In this document: positions 32,770 through 40,266 of the stretch, in pieces | Numbering within the stretch: the first letter of the stretch is position 1 | How the letters are laid out: every line of letters starts with the position of its first letter | DNA from: Paractinoplanes ovalisporus | GTDB taxonomy: Bacteria > Actinomycetota > Actinomycetes > Mycobacteriales > Micromonosporaceae | Assembly: GCF_016834655.1 (NCBI RefSeq) | Contig: NZ_JAENHP010000015.1 | Span: 181,777-245,776 of the forward strand | Direction: 5' to 3' | Length of the DNA stretch: 64,000 nucleotides | Notes under the pieces: generated by a model | The model's database searches: none | What the model was told of the DNA's origin: nothing | The model's input: only the letters and a program-made list of their open reading frames with translations | Translations under genes and position numbers: made by a program

Positions 32770-33527
32770 GGAAAGCTGGAATAGGCCCGGGATGTGGCGG
32801 CCGCGGCCAGCCGCACGGCCGGTCCGGCCCGGTCGGCCCGCACGAGCGCGGTCGGCCCGGTGACCGAGACCGCGGCCACCACGGCGCCGAGCGGGCCGAA
32901 GATCGGGGCGGCCACGCAGCTGATCCCAATGTTGCCCTCCTCCCGCTCGACGGCCAGCCCCCGGTCGGGAATCGCGGCCAGTTCCCGGCGCAGCGCGGTC
33001 GCCGTGGTCATCGTGCGCGGGGTGCGGCGCGGCATTCCGGCCTCGACCACCGCCCGTACGGCGTCCTCGTCGCTGTAGGCCAGGATGGCCAGGCCCAGCG
33101 CCGAGCAGTAGGCCGGCAGCAACGCACCGACCTGCGAGAGCATCGGCATCGGCCGATGGCCGGTGATCTTCTCGACGAGCAGCACCTGGGTGCCGCTGAG
33201 CACGCCCAGCTGCACGGTCATCCGGGTCGCGTGGTGCAGGTCCTGCAGATAGGGCAGGGCCGCCTCGCGCAGCTGGTGGCGCACCGGGGCCAGGCCGGAC
33301 AGCTCGAAGATGCGGTTGCCCACGCGGTAGCGGTCGGCCGGTTTGTCGAGCCAGCCCAGCTTGAGCATCTTGTCGGCCGTGCGGTGGGTGGTCGAGCGGG
33401 GCAGTCCGCAGCGGGCGACCAGCGCGGCCAGGCTGAGTTCGCGGTGCTGCTCGTCGAACGCGCCGAGGATCGCGGCCGCCCGGTCGAGACCACCCAGCGA
33501 GCTGCCGTCCCGCTCAGCGGGACTCAC
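32760..33527 (-). CDS. IclR-family transcriptional regulator
   Basis: A 255-residue IclR regulator. An N-terminal winged helix (LSLAALVARCGLPRSTTHRT) precedes the effector domain (YLQDLHHATRMTVQLGVLSG, LLPAYCSALGLAILAY, GISCVAAPIFG). GTG at 33527 has GGAGG seven bases upstream. Identical 17-bp palindromes occur in its codons 2-7 and at its stop codon, next to the cupin-FMO operon on one side and near the divergent SDR-cupin-hydrolase-dioxygenase operon on the other. That suggests it autoregulates and controls both operons in response to an aromatic metabolite. A 7-codon upstream frame (ATG 33547) ends by overlapping its GTG. Confidence 0.87.
   Translation of the reverse strand: MSPAERDGSSLGGLDRAAAILGAFDEQHRELSLAALVARCGLPRSTTHRTADKMLKLGWLDKPADRYRVGNRIFELSGLAPVRHQLREAALPYLQDLHHATRMTVQLGVLSGTQVLLVEKITGHRPMPMLSQVGALLPAYCSALGLAILAYSDEDAVRAVVEAGMPRRTPRTMTTATALRRELAAIPDRGLAVEREEGNIGISCVAAPIFGPLGAVVAAVSVTGPTALVRADRAGPAVRLAAAATSRAYSSFPSR
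33507..33523. promoter_or_regulatory. perfect 17-bp IclR-type palindrome, copy 2
   Basis: Identical to copy 1 at 32753-32769. It lies within codons 2-7 of the IclR gene and 43-59 nt upstream of the divergent SDR gene start at 33566, so a bound dimer could repress both directions. Confidence 0.75.
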
Positions 33528-33565
33528 GGTAGGGCCTCCACGGTCATGGCGGTCAGGCTAACCCC

Positions 33566-34306
33566 GTGTCCCACAGGAGAACAGCCCTCGTCGGCGGCGG
33601 CGGTTCCGGCATCGGGTTCGCCGCCGCCGAAGCCCTGGCCCGCGACGGCCACGACCTCGTGCTCGCCGGCCGCCGCCCGGACCGGCTCGACAAGGCGGCG
33701 GCCGCGATCGCCGAGCGTACGGGGGCCGGAGTGACCACCGTCGTCGCCGACCTCGCCACCGACCTCCCGCGCGTGACCGCGGCGGCCGACGTGCTGGTGC
33801 TCAACGCCGGCGGGCCGCCACCCGGACGCATCCTGACCGTCGACGACGACGGCTGGCAGCAGGCGTTCGACCTGTTGCTGCGCGGGCCGTTGCGGCTTGC
33901 CCGGGCGGCGCTGCCGGCCATGGCCAAGCGCGGGTTCGGCCGGATCGTGTTCGTGACGTCCACCGCCGTCCGGCAGCCGCAGCCCGACCTGGCCACGAGC
34001 GTGGTGCTGCGGGCGGCCGTCACCAGCGCGGCCAAGCTGCTCTCGCGCGAGTTCGCCGACCGGGGCGTGACGGTCAACTGCGTCGCGCCGGGCCCGACCG
34101 CGACCGAGCGGCGCCGCGAAGTTCTGAGCGCGCGGGCCGGCAACTACGACGACCTGGACGCCGCCGACGTGGCGACCGTGCCCGCCGGACGCGCCGGTCA
34201 GCCCGAGGAGATCGGCGCGGCCGTCGCGTTTCTCGCCTCGGCGGCCGCAAGCTACGTCAACGGGACCGTGCTCACGGTCGACGGCGGCAGAACGGAGACA
34301 CCCTGA
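33566..34306 (+). CDS. SDR family oxidoreductase with atypical active site
   Basis: A 246-residue short-chain dehydrogenase. The cofactor motif GGGGSGIG and NAGGP are normal, and the catalytic Ser is in TSTAVR. The usual Tyr-x-x-x-Lys is replaced: the region reads SVVLRAAVTSAAK, with Lys present but no Tyr three or four positions before it. Some SDR branches share this loss and may act by a different proton relay or be non-catalytic. GTG at 33566 is the start; no strong ribosome-binding sequence is visible. It heads a four-gene operon (SDR, cupin, hydrolase, extradiol dioxygenase) with overlapping stops and starts. Confidence 0.82.
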   Translation: MSHRRTALVGGGGSGIGFAAAEALARDGHDLVLAGRRPDRLDKAAAAIAERTGAGVTTVVADLATDLPRVTAAADVLVLNAGGPPPGRILTVDDDGWQQAFDLLLRGPLRLARAALPAMAKRGFGRIVFVTSTAVRQPQPDLATSVVLRAAVTSAAKLLSREFADRGVTVNCVAPGPTATERRREVLSARAGNYDDLDAADVATVPAGRAGQPEEIGAAVAFLASAAASYVNGTVLTVDGGRTETP

Positions 34307-34800
34307 TGTCCTTCGACATGGCGGCATTCCTCGGCGCTATCTCGGATGTGGTCAAGCCCGGCGAGGAGCGGCCCTTCGTCGTGCACGACACCGACCTAAA
34401 GACGCTGCCCGCGGCGAAGGTGCACAACCCGACCACGCTGCGGATCGCCGGGACATTGCCGACGAAGACGTTCGAGATCTTCCGGCAGACCATCCCGGCC
34501 GGGCTCAGCTCGGACATGCAGCGGCACTACCACGAGACCGTGCACTACGTGATCAGCGGACGCGGGCACACCGAGCTCGAGGACGAGACGGAGTCGTGGG
34601 AGACGGGCGCGTTCGTCTACACGCCGCCGTGGACGTGGCACCGGCACTACAACGACTCCGCCGACGAGCCGGTCGAGTTCCTCACCATCGAGAACTCGCG
34701 GCTGCTGGCCCTTTTCGGCATCGCGCGCCGGGAAAGCGCGGGACTGGTCACCGTGGACGAGGCGAGGAAGGTTCATGACACACATCAGCATCTGGGGTGA
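34306..34800 (+). CDS. cupin-domain protein
   Basis: A 164-residue cupin. Start ATG overlaps the SDR stop (TGATG). Metal ligands are recognisable in QRHYHETVHYVISG (His, His, Glu) and WHRHYND (last His). It resembles cupins of aromatic ring-cleavage or sugar-modifying loci and differs from the cupin encoded at 32211-32678. Its last 26 nt are shared with the hydrolase gene. A role in binding or transforming an aromatic intermediate is inferred. Confidence 0.8.
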   Translation: MSFDMAAFLGAISDVVKPGEERPFVVHDTDLKTLPAAKVHNPTTLRIAGTLPTKTFEIFRQTIPAGLSSDMQRHYHETVHYVISGRGHTELEDETESWETGAFVYTPPWTWHRHYNDSADEPVEFLTIENSRLLALFGIARRESAGLVTVDEARKVHDTHQHLG

Positions 34801-35644
34801 GCTGGCCACGGTCGAGCACACCCTGCGGTTCGTCGACGTGAACGGCGTACGGACGCGGGTGTTGCAGGCCGGCGCCGGGCCCGATCTGGTCCTGCTGCAC
34901 GGGACGGGCGGGCATCTGGAGGCGTACGCGCGGGATCTGGCCGGGCTGGCCGAGGACTTCCGCGTCACCGCGTACGACATGATCGGGCACGGCTGGTCCG
35001 GCACGCCCGACACCCCGTACACCATCGACGTCTTGTCCGACCACCTGATCGGGCTGATGGACGCCCTGGGCATCGAGCGCGCGCACCTGAGCGGCGAATC
35101 GCTCGGCGGCTGGGTGGTGGCGTGGACGGCCGCGTTCCACCCGTCGCGCGTCGATCGGCTGGTGCTCAACACGCCGGGCAACATCGCCAACAAGCCCGAG
35201 GTGATGGCCCGGATGCGGGACAGCACGATGGCGGCGGTGCGCGACCCGAGCGACGAGACCGTGCGGCGGCGGGTCGAGTTCCTGTTCCACCACAAGGAAA
35301 TGGTGACCGACGAACTCGTGAACCTGCGCCGGGCGGTCTACCGCCGGCCCGGGTTCGTGCAGGCCATGACGAACACGCTCGTGCTGCAGGATCCGGTGGT
35401 GCGTAAGGCGTACGCGTGGGAACCGGGCTGGGTCGGTAAGATAACCGCCCCCACGCTGCTGCTGTGGACCGAGCACGACCCGACCGGCGGGCTCGACGAA
35501 GCCGACATGCTGCTGTCGTGGCTGCCGGACGCCCGTCTGCACGTCATCGCCGATGCCGGGCACTGGCCGCAGTGGGAGAAGGTCCCCGAATACCTGCGCG
35601 CCCACCACGATTTCTTCGTCCTTCGGAAGGATCCGGCCGCATGA
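34775..35644 (+). CDS. alpha/beta-fold hydrolase, meta-cleavage product hydrolase type (MhpC-like)
   Basis: A 289-residue alpha/beta hydrolase of the C-C bond hydrolase family that cleaves meta-fission products to a carboxylic acid and a 2-hydroxydienoate. The oxyanion strand is LLHGTGGHLEA, the nucleophile Ser109 is in GESLGG, the acid Asp lies in TEHDPTGG and the base His in ADAGHWPQWEK, so the triad is complete. Start ATG 34775 overlaps the cupin end. It precedes the extradiol dioxygenase gene that makes its substrate, which overlaps its stop by 4 nt. MhpDFE-type downstream enzymes are encoded about 25 kb away at 60081-62849. Confidence 0.86.
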   Translation: MTHISIWGELATVEHTLRFVDVNGVRTRVLQAGAGPDLVLLHGTGGHLEAYARDLAGLAEDFRVTAYDMIGHGWSGTPDTPYTIDVLSDHLIGLMDALGIERAHLSGESLGGWVVAWTAAFHPSRVDRLVLNTPGNIANKPEVMARMRDSTMAAVRDPSDETVRRRVEFLFHHKEMVTDELVNLRRAVYRRPGFVQAMTNTLVLQDPVVRKAYAWEPGWVGKITAPTLLLWTEHDPTGGLDEADMLLSWLPDARLHVIADAGHWPQWEKVPEYLRAHHDFFVLRKDPAA

Positions 35645-36585
35645 GTGAGATCGTGGGTTTCGTCGGCATGTCCCACTCGCCGTTCGCCACGCTGCTGCCG
35701 TCTATTCCAGGTGGGCCGGGCAGCAAGTTCCTGGCCGACGCCGCACGGGTAGCGGCCGCGGTCTCTGAAAAGAAGCCGGACGCGGTCGTGGTGATCGGGC
35801 CGGACCACTTCCACGCCAACTTCTACGACCAGATGCCGCCGTTCGTGCTCGGCGTCGAGAAGGCCATCGGGTTCGGCGACTTCGGCAGCTTCGAGGGGGA
35901 GTTGCCGGTCGCGTCCGGGCTGGCCTGGGCGATCCGGGACGGGCTGGACGACGCCGGGTTCGACGTCTCCCTGTCGTACGCGCTCACGGTCGACCACGGC
36001 GTGGTGCAGAGCTACGAGATGACGACCGGCTTCTCGGTGCCGGTTGTGCCGCTCGTGCTCAACACGGCCGCTCCCCCGCTGCCGACGCTCGCCCGCTGCG
36101 TGGCGCTGGGAACCGCGCTGGGCAAGGCGATCCGACAGTCCTCATCGGACGACCGGGTGCTGATCGTGGCCAGCGGCGGCCTGTCGCACTGGCTGCCCTC
36201 CAACGACCCGCGCGACCCGTCGGTGGTCGGCGACAAGCGCGAGTCGCTGATCCACGGCCGCAAGGACGCGCGCGCCTTCGCGGCGGTGCGGGAGCCCCGC
36301 GTACGGGCGATGGCCGGCAACCCGGAGGCCCCGGTGAACGCCGAGTGGGACCGGTGGTTCCTGCGGCAGCTCACCGACGGCGACCTCGCCCCGATCGTCG
36401 CGCTGGGTCACGACAAGCTGGAGCACGAGGCCGGCAGCGGAGGCCACGAGATCCGAACCTGGCTGGTCGGCGCCGCCGCCGTGGGCCTCCCCCTGGTGTG
36501 GGACAGCTACGAGCCGGTCCCCGAGTGGATCACCGGCATGGGCATCGGCACCACCTTCCAGGTTGAGGTCATCAACGATCATTGA
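35641..36585 (+). CDS. class III extradiol ring-cleavage dioxygenase (MhpB/LigB family)
   Basis: A 314-residue Fe(II)-dependent ring-cleavage dioxygenase, the same length as E. coli MhpB (2,3-dihydroxyphenylpropionate 1,2-dioxygenase). Signature parts include FVGMSHSPFATLLPS, VVVIGPDHFHANFYD, TVDHGVVQ with His119 and VASGGLSHWLP with His183, corresponding to His115 and His179 of MhpB with a small offset. It opens a catechol ring next to one hydroxyl to give a 2-hydroxy-6-oxo-dienoate for the neighbouring hydrolase. The ATG overlaps the hydrolase stop. Side-chain specificity is unknown. Confidence 0.88.
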   Translation: MSEIVGFVGMSHSPFATLLPSIPGGPGSKFLADAARVAAAVSEKKPDAVVVIGPDHFHANFYDQMPPFVLGVEKAIGFGDFGSFEGELPVASGLAWAIRDGLDDAGFDVSLSYALTVDHGVVQSYEMTTGFSVPVVPLVLNTAAPPLPTLARCVALGTALGKAIRQSSSDDRVLIVASGGLSHWLPSNDPRDPSVVGDKRESLIHGRKDARAFAAVREPRVRAMAGNPEAPVNAEWDRWFLRQLTDGDLAPIVALGHDKLEHEAGSGGHEIRTWLVGAAAVGLPLVWDSYEPVPEWITGMGIGTTFQVEVINDH

Positions 36586-36588
36586 CGG

Positions 36589-37548
36589 GTGACGTTCTCG
36601 CTCGGCACCCCTCCCCTGTTCGCCGCCCTCGCCCCGGCCCGCCGCATCCTCATCGCCGGCGCGGGCGGCGGCTTCGACGTCTATGCCGGCCTGCCGCTCG
36701 CGCTGTCTCTGTGGCAGCGCGGCGCCGAAGTGCACCTGGCCAACCTGTCGTTCTCCGAGCTCGAACTGGTCGACCGTGCGGCGTGGGTCAACGAGCACGT
36801 CGTCGAGGTGACGCCCGCGACGACCACGCCCGACTGGTACTTCCCCGAGGGCGCGCTGGCCCGCTGGCTCGACTCACAAGACCTTCCCTCGACGGTGTAC
36901 GCCTTCCCGCCGCTCGGTGTGCAGACACTGCGGGAGGCGTACGGCTATCTGGTCGAGCGGCTCGGCATCGACGCGATCGTGCTGGTCGACGGCGGCACCG
37001 ACATTCTGCTGCGCGGCGACGAGAACGGGCTCGGCACACCCGTGGAAGACCTGACCAGTGTGGGTGCCGTGGCCGGGCTCGACGTGCCGGTGAAACTGGT
37101 GACCTGCCTGGGATTCGGGATCGACGCGTCCGACGGCGTCAACCACGTGCAGGTGCTGGAGAACCTGGCCGCGCTCGACCGGGAGGACGGTTATCTGGGG
37201 GCGCTTTCCATTCCCCGTACGAGCCGGGAAGCCGTTCTCTATCGCCAGGCCGTCGCCCACGCCCAGGCCGCCACACCGGACCGCCCCAGCATCGTCAACG
37301 GGCAGATCGCGGCGGCCACCAACGGCGAGTTCGGCAACGTGCAGTTCACCCGGCGCACCAGCGGCAGCACGCTGTTCGTGAACCCGCTGATGTCGGTCTA
37401 CTTCACCGTCGACCTCGACAAGCTGGCCGCCCGCTGCCTCTACCTCGACCGCATCGAGCACACCGTGGGCCGCCGCCAGGTGATCACCCGGATCGAGGCC
37501 TTCCGCTCTTCGGTGGCGACCCGCATCCCTCGCGCATACCCGCACTAG
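36589..37548 (+). CDS. DUF1152 domain-containing protein
   Basis: A 319-residue protein of the DUF1152 family. The N-terminus carries a Rossmann-like glycine motif (RRILIAGAGGGFDVYAGLPLA), then LVDGGTDILLRGDENGLGTP, and LGFGIDA with NHVQVLENLAAL. Family members appear in actinobacteria and archaea and have no established function. GTG at 36589 is three codons after the dioxygenase stop, so co-transcription with the aromatic operon is possible, though the function may be unrelated. The stop sits in a palindrome shared with the convergent inositol phosphatase gene. Confidence 0.82.
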   Translation: MTFSLGTPPLFAALAPARRILIAGAGGGFDVYAGLPLALSLWQRGAEVHLANLSFSELELVDRAAWVNEHVVEVTPATTTPDWYFPEGALARWLDSQDLPSTVYAFPPLGVQTLREAYGYLVERLGIDAIVLVDGGTDILLRGDENGLGTPVEDLTSVGAVAGLDVPVKLVTCLGFGIDASDGVNHVQVLENLAALDREDGYLGALSIPRTSREAVLYRQAVAHAQAATPDRPSIVNGQIAAATNGEFGNVQFTRRTSGSTLFVNPLMSVYFTVDLDKLAARCLYLDRIEHTVGRRQVITRIEAFRSSVATRIPRAYPH

Positions 37549-37552
37549 GGCC

Positions 37553-38329
37553 CTAGGCAGCGGCGCGGAACAGCTCCGACAGCTCGGGCCACAGCGACGG
37601 CGCGGCGCCGATGGTGAGTTCGGTGGTGAAGTCGTCGCCGTGGCCGCCGAGCACCACGCCGGCCTCGCGGGCGATCAGGGCGCCGGCCGCGATGTCCCAC
37701 AGGTTGGTGTCGAGGGCCACGCCGCCGTCGAGCCGGCCGGCGGCCTGGAAGACCAGGTTGAGCGCCGCGGGCAGCCGGCGGATGTCGCCGACCACGGGCA
37801 GCAGCCGCTCGACGACCCGGCCGGCCCGGGCGCGGGTCTTCGGGTTGGGCTGGAAACTGACGCCGACCAGGGCCTGACCCAACGGCGGGCCGGCCGGCGC
37901 CGACATGCGCTCGCCGTTGAGGAACGCCCCGCCACCGTCGACGGCGCTGAACGTCTCGCCGGCCACCGGCTCGTGCACGACCGCGACCCGCGGCTCGTCC
38001 CCCTCATAAAGAGCGATGCAGACCGACCAGGGTCCCGTACGGGAAACGTAGTTGCGGGTGCCGTCGAGAGGGTCGATGACCCACATCCAGCCGCTGGACC
38101 CCTCGCCGCCGTGCCCCTCCTCGGCCTGCACCGCGTCGTCCGGCCACTGCTCGCGGATGGCGTCGACGATGAGGCTCTCGCTGGCGATGTCGACGTCGGA
38201 GACCACGTCGTTGGCGTGGGCCTTGGGTGCGCCCATCCGCAGCGTGTCGCGCCGCTCGAGCTGGAGCTGACCGGCTCGGACGGCCAGGACGGCGGCGAGG
38301 TCACGGGCCTGGTGAAGATCGCGTGTCAT
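37553..38329 (-). CDS. inositol monophosphatase family protein
   Basis: A 258-residue Mg-dependent phosphatase of the inositol monophosphatase/SuhB/HisN family. The metal-binding motifs are QAEEGHGGEG, the signature WVIDPLDGTRNYV and NLWDIAAGALIA, all intact. It may hydrolyse inositol-1-phosphate or histidinol-phosphate; actinomycetes use such enzymes in both pathways, and the sequence alone does not decide. ATG 38329 is chosen; a GTG lies directly before it in frame. A TAGCGT -10 element sits eight bases upstream, so the transcript may be nearly leaderless. Confidence 0.88.
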   Translation of the reverse strand: MTRDLHQARDLAAVLAVRAGQLQLERRDTLRMGAPKAHANDVVSDVDIASESLIVDAIREQWPDDAVQAEEGHGGEGSSGWMWVIDPLDGTRNYVSRTGPWSVCIALYEGDEPRVAVVHEPVAGETFSAVDGGGAFLNGERMSAPAGPPLGQALVGVSFQPNPKTRARAGRVVERLLPVVGDIRRLPAALNLVFQAAGRLDGGVALDTNLWDIAAGALIAREAGVVLGGHGDDFTTELTIGAAPSLWPELSELFRAAA

Positions 38330-38396
38330 CACCGGCCACGCTATCAGCCCGGAACCGGACGCCGATCGTCCGGAACCGGGTCTACGGTCGCATTCC

Positions 38397-39086
38397 ATGG
38401 AAATGCTGAGCATGGAACAGATCACCGCCGCCGGCCTCGCCGACTGGCGCAAATTGGGCCAGGGGCTGCACGCCCGCTTCGTGACCGGCTCGTTCGGCGC
38501 GGGCGCCGATTTTGTGGCCGCGGTGGCGCGGGCCGGCGAGTCGCTGGGCCACCAGCCCCGGGTGACGATCGGCGACGGCTTCGTCGACCTCAAACTGATC
38601 AGCGACGACGCCGTCTACCGCGACGACAAGGGCACCGAGCACCGCGTCGAGTGGACCACGCAGCAGGACCTCGACCTGGCCCGCCGGATCAGCGAGGTCG
38701 CCGCCGAGCGGTCGATCCCCGCCGACCCGGCCTCGATCACCACGATCGAGCTGGCCCTCGACACCGCGAACGCCGCGGCGGTCGCCCCGATGTGGGCCGC
38801 GCTGCTGACCGGCAGCACCGACGCCAAGGGGCGCGGCACGATCGGCGACGACGTGCGCGACGCGACCGGCCGGGTGCCGATCCTGTGGTTCCAGGAGACC
38901 GACGAGCACGACACCCCGCGTCAGCGCTTCCACATCGACGTCTGGGTCGCGCCCGAGGTGGCCGAGCAGCGCATCGCGGCCGCCGTCGCCGCCGGCGGCA
39001 AGATCGTCGACGACAGCGAGGCGCCGTCGTTCACGGTGCTGGCCGACCAGGACGGCAACCGCGCCTGCGTCTGCACCGCCTCCTAG
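38397..39086 (+). CDS. pterin-4a-carbinolamine dehydratase-like domain fused to glyoxalase-like domain
   Basis: A 229-residue two-domain protein known in actinobacteria. Residues about 5-105 resemble 4a-hydroxytetrahydrobiopterin dehydratase: GQGLHARFVTGSF and AGESLGHQPRVTIGDGFVDLKL. The canonical His-His-Pro is His-Gln-Pro here. Residues about 110-229 resemble a glyoxalase/VOC-type domain (TTIELALDTANAAAVAPMWAALL, ILWFQETDEHD, RFHIDVWVAPE). A metal-binding enzyme or small-molecule-binding role is inferred. It is convergent with the SDR gene and overlaps it by 4 nt. Confidence 0.75.
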   Translation: MEMLSMEQITAAGLADWRKLGQGLHARFVTGSFGAGADFVAAVARAGESLGHQPRVTIGDGFVDLKLISDDAVYRDDKGTEHRVEWTTQQDLDLARRISEVAAERSIPADPASITTIELALDTANAAAVAPMWAALLTGSTDAKGRGTIGDDVRDATGRVPILWFQETDEHDTPRQRFHIDVWVAPEVAEQRIAAAVAAGGKIVDDSEAPSFTVLADQDGNRACVCTAS

Positions 39087-39781
39087 GCGCTGGGCAGAGT
39101 CGCGTAGAACTCGGCCGGGTCGTTGGCCAGCGACGCCTTCACCATGGCGCTCCAGTCGTCGACCACGACCTCGATCCGGCCGGCCTCGACGCCGTCGAGC
39201 GCGATCCGCGCCACGTCGGCCGGGTCGGCCTTGGGGCCCTCGTAACCGGCCATCATGTCGGTGTCGGCGGCCCCGAGGTGCACGCCGGTGACCAGCGTCT
39301 TCTGGGCGGCGAGCTCGATGCGTACGGCGTTGGTCAGGTTCCAGGCGGCCGCCTTGGCCGCGGCGTAGGCGCCGGAACCGGGGTAGGCGAACCACGACAG
39401 CGCCGAGAGGACGTTGACGACGGCGCCCCCGCCGAGCTGCGGGGCGAACGCCCGGATCATCCGCAGCGGACCCCAGTAGTTCGTCTCCATCTCGAGGGCG
39501 ATCTTGTCGAGATCGCCGTCGACCAGGCCGTGGTACGTGGAGACGCCGGCGTTGTTGATCAGAAGGTTGACGTCGGGGGCGGCCTGCGCGGCGGCGGCCA
39601 CCGAGGCCGGGTCGGTGACGTCGAGGCGTACCGGAATGACGCCCGGGATGTCGAGGGTCTCGGGGCGGCGGGCCGTGGCATAGACCTTGGCCGCGCCGCG
39701 CTCGACGAGCTGGGTGGCGAACTGCCGGCCGATGCCCCGGTTGGCGCCCGTGACCAGTGCGATTGCTCCGTTGATCTGCAT
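39083..39781 (-). CDS. SDR family oxidoreductase controlled by a MerR-type promoter
   Basis: A 232-residue SDR with cofactor motif TGANRGIG, NNAGVS, catalytic Ser in NVLSALSWF and YAAAK. ATG 39781 is supported by the promoter, not by a ribosome-binding site: a TAGCGT -10 element ends seven bases before it. The 20-bp spacer with a dyad upstream is the hallmark of MerR-activated promoters, and a MerR gene is encoded divergently. Activation by a small electrophile or drug is a likely setting; substrate unknown. Confidence 0.87.
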   Translation of the reverse strand: MQINGAIALVTGANRGIGRQFATQLVERGAAKVYATARRPETLDIPGVIPVRLDVTDPASVAAAAQAAPDVNLLINNAGVSTYHGLVDGDLDKIALEMETNYWGPLRMIRAFAPQLGGGAVVNVLSALSWFAYPGSGAYAAAKAAAWNLTNAVRIELAAQKTLVTGVHLGAADTDMMAGYEGPKADPADVARIALDGVEAGRIEVVVDDWSAMVKASLANDPAEFYATLPSA

Positions 39782-39788
39782 GTCGGCT

Positions 39789-39820
39789 ACGCTAAAACCT
39801 GACGTTGACGTCAGAGGCAA
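39789..39820 (-). promoter_or_regulatory. MerR-type promoter/operator with 20-bp spacer
   Basis: On the minus strand, -35 TTGCCT (39820-39815) and -10 TAGCGT (39794-39789) are exactly 20 nt apart, too long for normal sigma-70 use. The spacer holds the perfect dyad CTGACGT-CA-ACGTCAG (39799-39814). This geometry is diagnostic of promoters untwisted by a MerR activator. Transcription would begin at or near the SDR start codon. Confidence 0.78.
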
Positions 39821-39840
39821 GGGCTGCGACGGGAGTCACT

Positions 39841-40266
39841 ATGCGCATCGGAGAGCTGGCCGATCGGGCCGGGGTGAGCGTCCGCGCTCTGCGGTACTAC
39901 GAGGAGCAGGGCCTGCTGTATTCGGAGCGGAGCTCGTCGGGGCAGCGGCACTATCCGGAGCCCGCGGTCGAGCGGGTCCAGCTGATCCAGCTGCTCTATT
40001 CGGCCGGGCTGAGCAGCCGCACGATCGCCGAGCTGCTGCCGTGTGTCGACGCCAAGGTCAGCACCCCGGAGTCGCGGGCCCGTCTGGCCGCCGAGCGCGA
40101 ACGCATCGACGGCCAGATCACCGAACTGATCCGGGCCCGCGACCGACTCGACGCGGTCATCGCCTTCTCCGGCACGCCGGCCAGCGGCTGCACATACCAG
40201 GAGGTCGAGGACTACGCCGACGCGCTGGCCTCAGCGGGCAGCGGGCACCGAGAAGGAAGCCGGTAG
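39841..40266 (+). CDS. MerR-family transcriptional regulator
   Basis: A 141-residue MerR regulator. The winged helix (MRIGELADRAGVSVRALRYY, then EEQGLLYSERSSSGQRHY) and long coiled-coil dimerisation helix near RLAAERERIDGQITELIRAR are typical. It has a cysteine in the hinge region (LLPCVDAK) and another at ASGCTYQE. The gene is divergent from the SDR and the shared 59-nt gap contains the MerR-type promoter. Its 3' end overlaps the convergent CocE-type gene by 36 nt. Effector unknown. Confidence 0.9.
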   Translation: MRIGELADRAGVSVRALRYYEEQGLLYSERSSSGQRHYPEPAVERVQLIQLLYSAGLSSRTIAELLPCVDAKVSTPESRARLAAERERIDGQITELIRARDRLDAVIAFSGTPASGCTYQEVEDYADALASAGSGHREGSR

